A DNA stretch of 64,000 nucleotides from Halogranum rubrum. Lineage in GTDB: Archaea; Halobacteriota; Halobacteria; Halobacteriales; Haloferacaceae. The DNA is taken from NCBI RefSeq assembly GCF_900114455.1, contig NZ_FOTC01000002.1:1008766-1072765 (forward strand), read 5' to 3'. This document shows, piece by piece, positions 1 to 8,572 of the stretch. Made by a program: the position numbers and the translations under genes. The notes below the pieces were generated by a model, which had not been told where the DNA came from, did no database searches, and saw only the letters and a list, made by a program, of their open reading frames with translations. Every line of letters begins with the position of its first letter. The stretch's first letter is position 1.

Positions 1-2
1 TC

Positions 3-830
3 CGACTCCGTCGCGCATTCGCGAACGGGCGATTTGTTGCGGCAGCACTGGGTATGAACTTCCTCGTCGTCCCTATCGTCGTCTGGGGACTCACTCGGTT
101 CCTCCCCCAACGACCAGCCATTCTCGTGGGTGCGTTGATGGTGCTTCTGACACCGTGTATCGACTACGTGATTACCTTCACCGAACTCGCCGACGGCGAC
201 TCCGAACAGATTACCGCGACGACCCCAGCCCTGATGCTCGTCCAACTGTTGTTGCTCCCGGCGTATCTGTGGCTGTTCATGGGTTCGGAAGTCGCGGAAG
301 TCATCGAGCCGGGGCCGTTCGTCGAGGCGTTCTTGATAATCATCGCGCTCCCACTGACGCTCGCGTGGCTTACCGAAGTGTGGGCGGAACGGTCGTCGAG
401 GGGTAACGCGTGGCAGGAGACGATGGGGTGGTTACCGGTTCCGATGATGGGCGCGACGTTGTTCGTCGTCATCGCGTCACAACTTCCCCGGGTACAGAGT
501 TCGATTGCACAGATTGCAGTCGTCGTTCCGGTGTACGTCGCCTTCCTCGTCGTTATGCCAATACTCGGACGACTCGCAGCGGGAGTCTTGCAGATGGATG
601 CCGGGGAGGGTAGGGCGCTCGTGTTCACGTCGGTCACCCGTAACTCGCTGGTCGTCCTCCCACTCGCACTTGCGCTTCCGGCAGGTTATCGACTGGCACC
701 TGCGGTCGTCGTGACACAAACGCTCGTCGAACTGGTCGGGATGGTTACTCTGACGCGAGTCGTCCCGGCGTGGCTCGTACCGGACTCGCCGAAGCGACTC
801 TCACTTTCCAGACTGACGAGTCGTAAGTGA
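3..830 (+). CDS. Arsenite/bile-acid:Na+ symporter-type permease, 5' end outside window
   Basis: Integral membrane transporter of the BASS/ArsB-ACR3 superfamily, probably an arsenite or related anion efflux permease in the cytoplasmic membrane. The frame is open from base 3 without a stop, and the residues before the first internal Met (NGRFVAAALG, then MNFLVVPIV) look like normal transmembrane sequence, so the real start lies upstream and the copy is 5'-truncated by the window. About seven hydrophobic segments remain, including LVGALMVLLTPCIDYV with the Pro-Cys pair typical of the superfamily, and TSVTRNSLVVLPLALALP near the end. The substrate cannot be decided from sequence alone. No ars regulator or reductase is visible downstream; the next stretch is a low-G+C scar. 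Confidence 0.75.
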   Translation, partial: RLRRAFANGRFVAAALGMNFLVVPIVVWGLTRFLPQRPAILVGALMVLLTPCIDYVITFTELADGDSEQITATTPALMLVQLLLLPAYLWLFMGSEVAEVIEPGPFVEAFLIIIALPLTLAWLTEVWAERSSRGNAWQETMGWLPVPMMGATLFVVIASQLPRVQSSIAQIAVVVPVYVAFLVVMPILGRLAAGVLQMDAGEGRALVFTSVTRNSLVVLPLALALPAGYRLAPAVVVTQTLVELVGMVTLTRVVPAWLVPDSPKRLSLSRLTSRK

Positions 831-939
831 GGTCTATGGGAACCGTGTCCTCGTGCAACGACCGAGAGACGAGAGAGCAACTGCCCAAAGAAGAGTCAAC
901 TAACAAAACTGCGATACAGGTCTCAGAATCCCAAAATCA

Positions 940-971
940 GCTACCGCTTCTCGCGCTGATGAACCTTGTTC
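940..971. repeat. Direct repeat copy 1 (32 bp, one mismatch to 1694-1725)
   Basis: Identical to 1694-1725 except for one base (g versus t at 958). On the minus strand each copy ends in a stop and encodes the tail NKVH(Q/K)REKR. The two copies flank the orphan ORF at 1067-1609, as would be expected for duplicated 3' ends of a gene or an integration-site duplication. Confidence 0.8.
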
Positions 972-1066
972 GGGTCTCGGACTGATGTTACAGATTTCGT
1001 CTACTTTGCCGCTTTCTCGACATCGGCCCCGACGATGGTCGCTTCTTCACCAAGTAGTGCGTAAGT
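941..1066 (-). pseudogene. Decayed coding tail downstream of the 180-residue ORF
   Basis: Directly after the stop of the 1067-1609 gene, the same minus-strand frame continues as 21 codons reading TYALLGEEATIVGADVEKAA-K, a second stop (1001-1003), then 19 codons ending in NKVHQREKR and a final stop at 941. The composition looks like real protein, so either the 180-residue gene once extended to 941 and acquired two in-frame stops, or the remains of another gene lie in the same frame. Family not recognised. Confidence 0.45.
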
Positions 1067-1609
1067 TTAGAGTTCGTTCTCTTTCCACTGAACCAACTGT
1101 TGATGCCAATCAACGAACTCCTGAATCGTTCCCGCCGTCGTGCGTCTAATGCCCGCATCTTTCATCGTTGCGACGACGGTCTCGGCTAACTCTGCGACTG
1201 CGTTGTATAGCGTCTTCGGCTGAAGACGGTACTGGTGGGCTCCGATTGGATTTCCGACTAAGTCCTCCATAATCAGTCTGGTCTCCGAATCTACCGTTTC
1301 GAGCCGCCAATCAAGATACGCACATCCTCTATCCCCGCAAACACAACAAAATGGGTTTGCGCTTGCGGAGCCAGTCCTCTCGAATTCACTACTCATCTCA
1401 AACATCGATTTCACGGTATCCGATACGTCGAACTCATCCGGAATTCTCCGCTCTACACACAGTTCATCCCCGTTCAGATAGAGATGGACTCGGCCAATTA
1501 CTGCAGAACCATACAGTCGTGTGCCCTCTCGAAAATCCACTCCTGCTTCGACGTAATCTAGTTTCTCTGTCTCGAATCGAATTGTTCTGAGCAGAGGCCT
1601 GTTGTTCAT
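1067..1609 (-). CDS. Hypothetical protein with Cys cluster, low G+C
   Basis: A 180-residue protein I do not recognise. It begins MNNRPLLRTIRFETEKLDYV and carries a central Cys-rich knot (CCVCGDRGCAYLDWR, around residue 95) that could bind a metal, followed by a helical C-terminal half. No signal peptide or membrane segment is visible. Base composition is clearly lower in G+C than the neighbours, codon use is less biased (many A/T third positions), and it is flanked by 32-bp direct repeats at 940 and 1694; all three suggest foreign or accessory origin. The start is the first ATG of the frame. It may be the intact front part of a longer gene whose tail (941-1066) is interrupted by stops. Confidence 0.55.
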   Translation of the reverse strand: MNNRPLLRTIRFETEKLDYVEAGVDFREGTRLYGSAVIGRVHLYLNGDELCVERRIPDEFDVSDTVKSMFEMSSEFERTGSASANPFCCVCGDRGCAYLDWRLETVDSETRLIMEDLVGNPIGAHQYRLQPKTLYNAVAELAETVVATMKDAGIRRTTAGTIQEFVDWHQQLVQWKENEL

Positions 1610-1693
1610 TTTAGAAGCAGTTACTAGAACGAGAGATAAATCTTATTAGCTAATTAGACAGTAGTGTTCAATATTCTCTCTCGAATGTTATAT

Positions 1694-1725
1694 GCTACCG
1701 CTTCTCGCGCTTATGAACCTTGTTC
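1694..1725. repeat. Direct repeat copy 2 (32 bp, one mismatch to 940-971)
   Basis: Second copy of the repeat at 940-971. On the minus strand it encodes LNKVHKREKR followed by a stop. See copy 1. Confidence 0.8.
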
Positions 1726-1807
1726 AGTTCAATAACTCACGTAACACGGTCGCGTGTACTTTTCCGGTATCCAAGTATCCCTTCTGTGGTAGTTGGTGAT
1801 CGTTCAT
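1695..1807 (-). pseudogene. Short frameshifted gene remnant
   Basis: On the minus strand an ATG at 1807 opens a 27-codon frame (MNDHQLPQKGYLDTGKVHA..., then TVLRELLN) that stops at 1724. The adjacent frame continues as VIELNKVHKREKR and stops at 1695. Joining the two by a single-base shift within the RELL/VIEL region gives a plausible small protein of about 40 residues ending in the repeated tail. Family unknown; it could be a decayed small gene or the fused start and end of a deleted larger gene. Confidence 0.4.
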
Positions 1808-1832
1808 CTCTCTCGCGTCCGAACAGTTGTGT

Positions 1833-2618
1833 TCACTCGTCGTTCGCAGTGCTCGTAAGGATTAGTTCGGTCGCCTCGTCGGGAGCGTCCCAATGAGGGT
1901 AATGCCCACTGTCCTCGAACCAGTACAACTGAGCGTTGGGGAACCTGTCCAGCGCGCGTTTTGCCTGCCTGGGCAGGGTAACTCGATCCTTGCGCCCCCA
2001 TCCGATTACGACCGATCCCGGTGTGGAGTCCGTCCCCGGTTGGCTCGGGCCGAACGCCAACCGACGAAGTAGTTCGTCAAACGACGGCGAGTCGGCGAAG
2101 GTCCGCATCTCCTCCCGTGTGACCTCGGCGGAGAGGTCCCAGGGCCGTGCCGAGAGCTGAATCAGGAGCATGGTCCGACCGACGGCACTCCCCATCAGCC
2201 GGTCCATCACGGGTTGGAGGAGGCGAACGAGACGTATCGAGGGGGCGAGCGTCGCGTAGAAGAAGTACCGCTCCCACCCCTTCCAGAACCCACCGGGATC
2301 GAGTGCAACGGTTGTGCCGACCTCCCCGCGGCGCGCGAGTTCGAGGACGAGTCGCGCTCCCATCGAGTTGCCGACCACGTCGACGCCGGCGAGGTCGTTC
2401 GCATCGAGAAACGAAGTGACGGCATCGGCAAGGGTGTCGATGGATACTTCACCGGAGAGCGCCGGCGTCTCCCCGTGACCCGGGAGGTCCACTGCGACGA
2501 CTTCCCGTTCGGCGGCCAACCCGTCGAGGATGGGGGTCCACGTCCGCCAACTCCCGCCCAGTCCGTGGATCAAGAGTAACGGTTCACCGGACCCGCGACA
2601 GACGTGATTCATCTCCAT
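1833..2618 (-). CDS. Alpha/beta-hydrolase fold protein
   Basis: Cytoplasmic alpha/beta-hydrolase of 261 residues, substrate unknown (esterase, lipase or C-C hydrolase type). The oxyanion-loop motif LLLIHGLGGSWRTW lies near the N-terminus, the nucleophile elbow is G-N-S-M-G (VVGNSMGARLVLE), and the catalytic His is probably in DSGHYPHWDAPDE close to the C-terminus, so the Ser-Asp-His triad seems complete. Length fits the family. ATG codons at 2618 and 2612 are both possible starts; MNHVCRGSGEPL from the second looks equally natural. A decayed coding stretch (2609-2985) lies just upstream and its tail overlaps this start. Confidence 0.8.
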   Translation of the reverse strand: MEMNHVCRGSGEPLLLIHGLGGSWRTWTPILDGLAAEREVVAVDLPGHGETPALSGEVSIDTLADAVTSFLDANDLAGVDVVGNSMGARLVLELARRGEVGTTVALDPGGFWKGWERYFFYATLAPSIRLVRLLQPVMDRLMGSAVGRTMLLIQLSARPWDLSAEVTREEMRTFADSPSFDELLRRLAFGPSQPGTDSTPGSVVIGWGRKDRVTLPRQAKRALDRFPNAQLYWFEDSGHYPHWDAPDEATELILTSTANDE

Positions 2619-2985
2619 ACACTACTAGGGGGACTCCAGGGTTGTATCAGTTCGTGTACGAAATCGAAACTCGTCGTCGCGTGCCGCTCGCGGTTGTCCA
2701 CGAACAGCGATTCTGCGTCAGGGGATGTTGGCCACTGAACGACATCTGATTGAACGGAATACGGTCGCAATCCGACCGTCTTGTCGAGGCCCCTCGGCAG
2801 GGACTCGATACCGCTGGCGTCCCTGACTCGTGAGTCGCCAGTCGAGCCCCGCCAGTCGATGAGTCAGGCAGTCGACCGACCGACGGTTGCGTCGGGGCCC
2901 AGCAGGAGGGTCCCGTCCAGTGACTCGAGGCCGATGTTGTACTCGTTAGCTCCGTAGATACAGGTACGTAAACGGGACGTCCGGG
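2609..2985 (-). pseudogene. Probable gene remnant between chorismate mutase and hydrolase
   Basis: This 373-base interval has no complete gene, but one minus-strand frame reads like protein over its whole length: CIYGANEYNIGLESLDGTLL...GPDATVGRSTA, a stop at 2864-2866, then SGIESLPRGLDKTVGLRPYS, SDVVQWPTSPDAESLFVDNR and FDFVHELIQPW, ending in a stop at 2609 that overlaps the hydrolase start. Third positions are G/C-rich in the first half. There is no usable start codon. I cannot assign a family. Three CAGTCGA repeats (2839, 2853, 2869) sit around the internal stop, which may mark the lesion. Confidence 0.4.
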
Positions 2986-2991
2986 TCCCTA

Positions 2992-3302
2992 CTACCTGCT
3001 TTCCCGCTGCTCTACCTTGTTCAACTCGATGAGTAACCGGAAAATCGCTTTCACCAGATTCGCGTCGACTTCGAACCGTTCGGCGTTCAGGCCAGCACGC
3101 TCCATCACTTTATCCTCCTGCGATTCGTCCGTCGTCGGCAGGTCTTGTTCGGCTTTGACCTGTGCGACGGTGTCGGCGACGTAGGTTCGCCGGGCGATGA
3201 GTTCGACGATTTCACGGTCGATGTCCTCTATCTCTTCGCGCAGTTCGTCCAGGCTCATGTCCTCCGGTCGTATCTCGGTCATCTCGTTCGTCTCGTTCTG
3301 TG

Positions 3303-3306
<4 letters not shown>
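2992..3306 (-). CDS. Chorismate mutase (AroQ type, archaeal)
   Basis: Converts chorismate to prephenate, the branch-point step toward phenylalanine and tyrosine. The 104-residue all-helical protein has the AroQ signature: LDELREEIEDIDREIVELIARR (residues about 18-39) with the Arg and Glu that open the active site, a middle Lys in VAQVKAEQ, and a C-terminal helix ending IELNKVEQRESR. Length matches monofunctional AroQ. Its ATG overlaps the stop of the upstream shikimate kinase gene by 4 bp (ATGA), so the two are translationally coupled. A longer in-frame extension upstream exists but lies entirely inside the kinase gene and is not credible. Confidence 0.9.
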
Positions 3307-4154
<848 letters not shown>

Positions 4155-4278
4155 ACACTGAGACTGCCAACCATCGCAATAGGTGTGGCGGTCCCTGCCG
4201 TATTCGCGTCTCCGAGTCGGACCGCCGCGACGCTCCCGAGACGCGACGCTTTTCCCCACGCCCCCGGTAGCGTCGTAC

Positions 4279-4713
4279 ATGAGCGCACGCAACGACGTCG
4301 CCCCGAGCACGCTCGGCGTCGAACTCCGCGAGGAGGGTGTCGTCGTCGAGTATCTCGACGGCCGAACGACCCTCTACCGAGGTGTCCCCCGGACAGTCAG
4401 TGACACGCTGACGACGGGCCCCGGCAAGGAGACGCACATCCTCGTCACCGACCCGACGGAGACAGAGGGCGTGTTGATGTACGTCAACGACCTCAAGACG
4501 CACGACGACATCCTCGAACAGAGCGGTGTCGGCCGCGTCATCCTGAACGCCGACGAGGAAGAGGAGCTGTTCCCCGGCGTCACCGTCCACCGAATGGGAG
4601 GAATGCGCACCGAAGTCGCTGCCGACCCCGACGTGGCCCGTGGCCGCGTGTTCGTCTTCGTCGAGGACGACTGGGGCGAACAGAGCTACGAGTTCGTCGC
4701 CGACGCGTCCTAA
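4279..4713 (+). CDS. Conserved haloarchaeal protein (DUF5796-like)
   Basis: A 144-residue acidic soluble protein starting MSARNDVAPSTLGVELREEG. It looks predominantly beta-stranded, with no membrane segment or signal peptide and no catalytic motif I can name; it resembles the haloarchaeal family I know as DUF5796, but I could not check this. The ATG at 4279 is chosen because the preceding in-frame region is low quality and starts inside the aroK promoter region. It is divergent from aroK and only 2 bp upstream of the next small gene, with cdc48 following, so the two small genes are probably co-transcribed. Confidence 0.65.
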   Translation: MSARNDVAPSTLGVELREEGVVVEYLDGRTTLYRGVPRTVSDTLTTGPGKETHILVTDPTETEGVLMYVNDLKTHDDILEQSGVGRVILNADEEEELFPGVTVHRMGGMRTEVAADPDVARGRVFVFVEDDWGEQSYEFVADAS

Positions 4714-4715
4714 CC

Positions 4716-4949
4716 GTGGCGCTCCGCAAACAGTGGCGCACGTTGGACAGAGCGACTGTCGGGAAGGCTCCCGACCGCTTCGGTTACTACGAACTCGGCG
4801 ACGCGGACGGAGCCGTCGTCGATAGCAGCGTCGGCGTCCTTCGGGACGCGCTGAAAGACGCCCTCTCCTACGGCAGTGCCAGCAAGGTGCGGTGGACAGA
4901 GGCGACGTCCCGAGAGCACGCCGAGCGACTGGCCGAGGAACACCGGTAA
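4716..4949 (+). CDS. Small conserved haloarchaeal protein
   Basis: A 77-residue soluble protein beginning with GTG two bases after the previous stop, so almost certainly translated as part of the same message. The middle reads RFGYYELGDADGAVVDSSVG, followed by a basic helix and an acidic tail. The GYYEL-like strand and small size are faintly reminiscent of GIY-YIG-type folds, but the catalytic residues of nucleases are not evident, and this is only an impression. No known function. Confidence 0.6.
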   Translation: MALRKQWRTLDRATVGKAPDRFGYYELGDADGAVVDSSVGVLRDALKDALSYGSASKVRWTEATSREHAERLAEEHR

Positions 4950-5057
4950 CGCCGGGGCCGCGTCGAGTCACCTTCTACCGACTACCAACAGTACGACGGC
5001 GAGTCACTCGCGAACCGCTGGGGAAGGGTAAAGGTCCGGCCACGCCAAGCCGGGGAC

Positions 5058-7241
5058 ATGAGCGACGAGACGGCACTCGAACTCACCGTTCGCGGTGCCG
5101 AGAAGCGTGATGCGGGCAGGGGAATCGCCCGACTACCCGAAGACGCACGCCAGCGACTCGGTGTCCTCAGTGGCGACACCGTCGTCATCGAGGGAGAACG
5201 CGAGACGGTCGCGAAGGTGTGGCCCGCCCGTGGCGGTGCGACCGGTCAGAGTATTCAAGTCGACGCCGACACCCGCACGAACGCCGGCGTCAAGATCGGC
5301 GAGTCGGTTCGCGTCCGACGACAGGCCGTCGAAGAGGCCGTCGCCGTCACCCTCGCCGCCCCCGACGACCTCGGGTTCGACGACAGCGACCTCGTCCGGC
5401 AGAGCGCCAAACGGGACCTACTCGACCGACCCCTCCACCAAGGCGAACGCGTTCGTATCGAACGTCTCGGCGGGAGCGCGTTCGTCGTCACGAAGACGGT
5501 TCCCGACGGCACCGTCCGCGTCACCGAAGACACGAGTGTGACGATTACCCGGAAATCGAGCGTGCGCGAGAGCGTCAGCAAGACCGTCGACAGCGTCACC
5601 GGCGACGGGTCGACATCGACGCCGAAAGCCGACGACCGAACTGGTGTCACCTACGAAGACATCGGTGGGTTGGACGAGGAACTCGACCTCGTCCGCGAGA
5701 TGATCGAACTCCCGCTCTCGGAACCCGAGGTGTTCGCTCGTCTCGGCATCGAACCGCCGAAAGGCGTACTCCTCCACGGCCCACCGGGGACGGGAAAGAC
5801 CCTCATCGCGAAGGCCGTCGCCAACGAAGTGAACGCGACGTTCATCACCGTCTCGGGGCCCGAGATAATGTCGAAGTACAAGGGGGAGTCCGAGGAGAAG
5901 TTGCGCGAGAAGTTCGAGGAGGCCGAAGCCAACGCACCGGCCATCGTCTTCTTCGACGAGATAGACTCCATCGCGGGCAAACGTGACGACGGCGGCGACG
6001 TGGAGAACCGCGTCGTCGGCCAGTTGCTCACGCTCATGGACGGACTCGACGCCCGCGGCGACGTCATCGTCATCGGCGCGACGAACCGAGTCGATTCACT
6101 CGACCCCGCACTCCGTCGCGGCGGTCGATTCGACCGCGAGATAGAGATTGGCGTCCCCGGCGAGGCAGGCCGTCGCGAGATTCTGGACGTCCACACCCGC
6201 CGGATGCCGCTGGCCGAGGACGTCGACGTGGACCGCATCGCCAGTCGGACGCACGGCTTCGTCGGTGCCGACCTCGAATCGTTGGCGAAGGAAGCCGCGA
6301 TGACGGCACTCCGTCGGGTGCGTCGCGACGGCGAGCGTGTCCCACTCGACGAACTGGAAGTCGTACGCTCTGATTTCGAGGCGGCGATGGCCTCCGTCGA
6401 ACCGAGCGCGATGCGCGAGTACGTCGCCGAGACACCGGCGACGACGTTCGAGAACGTCGGCGGCCTCCAAGATGCGAAGGACACGCTCGAACGCGCCGTC
6501 ACGTGGCCGCTGACCTACGGCCCGCTGTTCGAGGCGGCCAACACGTCACCACCGTCTGGTGTCCTCCTCTACGGCCCACCCGGAACCGGGAAGACGCTCC
6601 TCGCCCGCGCCATCGCCGGCGAGAGCGGCGTCAACTTCATCCACGTCGCCGGACCGGAACTCCTCGACCGATACGTCGGCGAGTCCGAGAAAGCGGTGCG
6701 AGAGGTGTTCGAGCGCGCTCGACAGGCGTCGCCGGCAATCGTCTTCTTCGACGAGATAGACGCCGTCGCGACCAACAGAGACAGCATGGGTAGCGACTCG
6801 GGTGTCGGTGAACGCGTCGTCTCGCAACTGTTGACCGAACTCGACCGCCTGACGGACAACCCGAATCTCGTCGTTCTTGCGGCCACGAATCGCCGTGACG
6901 CCCTCGACCCGGCGCTCCTCCGACCCGGTCGACTGGAGTCTCACGTCGAAGTCCCCGCACCGGACCACGACGCTCGCCGGGCCATCCTCGCCGTTCACAC
7001 CCGCGACAAACCCGTCGACGACGACGTCGACCTCGACGCGCTCGCCGGGCAGTTGGAGGGCTACTCCGGGGCCGACCTGACGGCCGTCTGCCGAGACGCC
7101 GCGATGTCCGCCATCCGCGAGGTGGCCGACCAGTACGAGAGTCCCGACGAGGCCAACGAACACCACAAGGAGATACTGATTCGGCGGGAGCACTTCGACG
7201 CCGCCGTCGAGTCGGTTCGGCCGTCGCTCGGCGCGGTTTAA
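5058..7241 (+). CDS. Cdc48/p97-type AAA+ ATPase
   Basis: Hexameric unfoldase that extracts and unfolds proteins for degradation, in archaea probably feeding the proteasome. The 727 residues contain an N-terminal double-psi-barrel plus CDC48 domain 2 (about 1-190) and two AAA domains: D1 with Walker A GPPGTGKT near residue 240 and Walker [11 protein letters not shown]2 with GPPGTGKT near residue 507 and VFFDEIDAV. Sensor/arginine-finger regions ([34 protein letters not shown]) are intact. The protein ends in SLGAV and lacks a long acidic tail. It follows two small conserved genes and overlaps the convergent methyltransferase gene by 4 bp. Confidence 0.95.
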   Translation: MSDETALELTVRGAEKRDAGRGIARLPEDARQRLGVLSGDTVVIEGERETVAKVWPARGGATGQSIQVDADTRTNAGVKIGESVRVRRQAVEEAVAVTLAAPDDLGFDDSDLVRQSAKRDLLDRPLHQGERVRIERLGGSAFVVTKTVPDGTVRVTEDTSVTITRKSSVRESVSKTVDSVTGDGSTSTPKADDRTGVTYEDIGGLDEELDLVREMIELPLSEPEVFARLGIEPPKGVLLHGPPGTGKTLIAKAVANEVNATFITVSGPEIMSKYKGESEEKLREKFEEAEANAPAIVFFDEIDSIAGKRDDGGDVENRVVGQLLTLMDGLDARGDVIVIGATNRVDSLDPALRRGGRFDREIEIGVPGEAGRREILDVHTRRMPLAEDVDVDRIASRTHGFVGADLESLAKEAAMTALRRVRRDGERVPLDELEVVRSDFEAAMASVEPSAMREYVAETPATTFENVGGLQDAKDTLERAVTWPLTYGPLFEAANTSPPSGVLLYGPPGTGKTLLARAIAGESGVNFIHVAGPELLDRYVGESEKAVREVFERARQASPAIVFFDEIDAVATNRDSMGSDSGVGERVVSQLLTELDRLTDNPNLVVLAATNRRDALDPALLRPGRLESHVEVPAPDHDARRAILAVHTRDKPVDDDVDLDALAGQLEGYSGADLTAVCRDAAMSAIREVADQYESPDEANEHHKEILIRREHFDAAVESVRPSLGAV

Positions 7242-7972
7242 CGTCGAGACGACTTCTCCAGTACGGCCCGATAGTGCCCACCGCTTGGGTTCTGGTGAAC
7301 TTCGCTCACCGACCACGGCGTCCCCACCGCCGCGTCGCGGAGTCGCTCGGGACCGAAGAGGACGAACGAGAGCGTCCGCTCGACGAGTCGCTCGTCGTCT
7401 CTGTCGTACTCGAAGTGAAAGGCACGACGAGCGACGCTTTCCCGCGGGTCCGACCGGTAGCCGAGTAGCTTCGTCGCGTCGGGGTCGCATGGGTCGTAGT
7501 TGTCGACGACGGCCGTCGCCTCGGCGTCGGTGACGAACGCGAGGTCAGAGAGGAGTGCCGAGACACCCGCCAACGACCCGGCCAGACCGAGTTGCGTCCC
7601 GCACATCCACACCGAGCGAAAGCGGTCACGCGGGAACGACAACTCGAACATGTCGGCGACGAGTGCGTCGTCGACGCCGCGGGCGCGGGCGGCGGCGACG
7701 GCCCCCGGACTCACGTCGAAGGCGACGCAGTCGTCGACTCGCTCTTGCAGATACAGCGCGTGGTTGCCAGCACCACAGCCGACGTCGACGATTGGTCCGT
7801 CGAGCGAGTCGAGGAGGCGCTTCGTCGATGCGTTCCACTGTGTGGGGTCGCCGAAGTAGTTCTCGTGGATGTGCGCGTCGGCCGTCTCCGCGCCGTCGAC
7901 GTACCGGCAGTCGCCTCGCAGACCGTCGCGTTGGTAGTCGAACATCGCCAGTCCGAGTGCATCTACGGACAT
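7238..7972 (-). CDS. Class I SAM-dependent methyltransferase
   Basis: Cytoplasmic methyltransferase of 244 residues, substrate unknown. The SAM-binding motif I is clear ([18 protein letters not shown], about residues 55-72), followed by the acidic residue of motif II in [11 protein letters not shown] and motif-IV-like [12 protein letters not shown]. The C-terminal part is a beta-rich substrate region. Two starts are possible, ATG 7972 ([10 protein letters not shown]) or ATG 7945 (MFDYQRDG); I keep the longer. The 3' end overlaps that of cdc48 by 4 bp (convergent genes). Confidence 0.8.
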   Translation of the reverse strand: MSVDALGLAMFDYQRDGLRGDCRYVDGAETADAHIHENYFGDPTQWNASTKRLLDSLDGPIVDVGCGAGNHALYLQERVDDCVAFDVSPGAVAAARARGVDDALVADMFELSFPRDRFRSVWMCGTQLGLAGSLAGVSALLSDLAFVTDAEATAVVDNYDPCDPDATKLLGYRSDPRESVARRAFHFEYDRDDERLVERTLSFVLFGPERLRDAAVGTPWSVSEVHQNPSGGHYRAVLEKSSRR

Positions 7973-8064
7973 GATGTGGGGTACTCTGCCACATTACATA
8001 AATCTGTCACGACGATAGTCGATAGCACACCACGGCGTCGGGTCGACCCGGTCGCACGCCGCCG

Positions 8065-8072
8065 GATATATG
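8065..8072 (+). promoter_or_regulatory. TATA box for the 8098 gene
   Basis: The sequence gatatatg is centred 29 bp upstream of the ATG at 8098, the spacing expected for a leaderless archaeal transcript, and supports 8098 over the in-frame GTG at 8086. Confidence 0.55.
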
Positions 8073-8097
8073 TGGGTGCGTCACGGTGTGGCAGCCA

Positions 8098-8490
8098 ATG
8101 GAGAATCAGTTACTCCCCGAGAAAGCGAAAGATCGTCTCACCCGAACCTGCCGAACCGCCGTCGGCGACAGCCTCCGGTCGCTGACGTACATCAACCGCT
8201 TCGACTACGAGCAGGTGTATCTCCGCGACGACCTCGAACGCGACGCCGACCTCAACTCCTTCATCGGCAACGAGTGGCACGACTTCAAGATGACCCAAGA
8301 CGCCTACCGAGGGTCGGAGTTGGGTGACTACCGGTACACGATTCGCGTCTTCGAGAACGGCTATCTCGTCCGTATCACCATCGAGGACTCCGGCGTGTTC
8401 ATCACGACGGACGGCATCACGATGCAGGATTTCGAGGCACTCTCGCAGGCAGTCGAGGGCGTGCTCGACGAGTGGGCAGTCGCCGAGTAA
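8098..8490 (+). CDS. Conserved haloarchaeal protein, roadblock-like size
   Basis: A 130-residue acidic cytoplasmic protein (MENQLLPEKAKDRLTRTCRT...). It has an N-terminal helical part with the tract SLTYINRFDYEQVYLRDDLE and a C-terminal alpha/beta half (YRYTIRVFENGYLVRITIED, then GVFITTDGITM). The layout of a sensory alpha/beta domain is suggestive, and similar proteins are widespread in haloarchaea next to signalling genes; here the PAS kinase-like gene follows 82 bp downstream. I know no biochemical function. The start was chosen from the TATA spacing; a GTG four codons upstream is possible. Confidence 0.65.
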   Translation: MENQLLPEKAKDRLTRTCRTAVGDSLRSLTYINRFDYEQVYLRDDLERDADLNSFIGNEWHDFKMTQDAYRGSELGDYRYTIRVFENGYLVRITIEDSGVFITTDGITMQDFEALSQAVEGVLDEWAVAE

Positions 8491-8572
8491 TCGCCGAGTC
8501 GTCGACGAATCATCGCCACGTTCTGGAACCTTTTGCGTCTGTTCCAAGTACGTAGCGCACCTATAGCGTACT

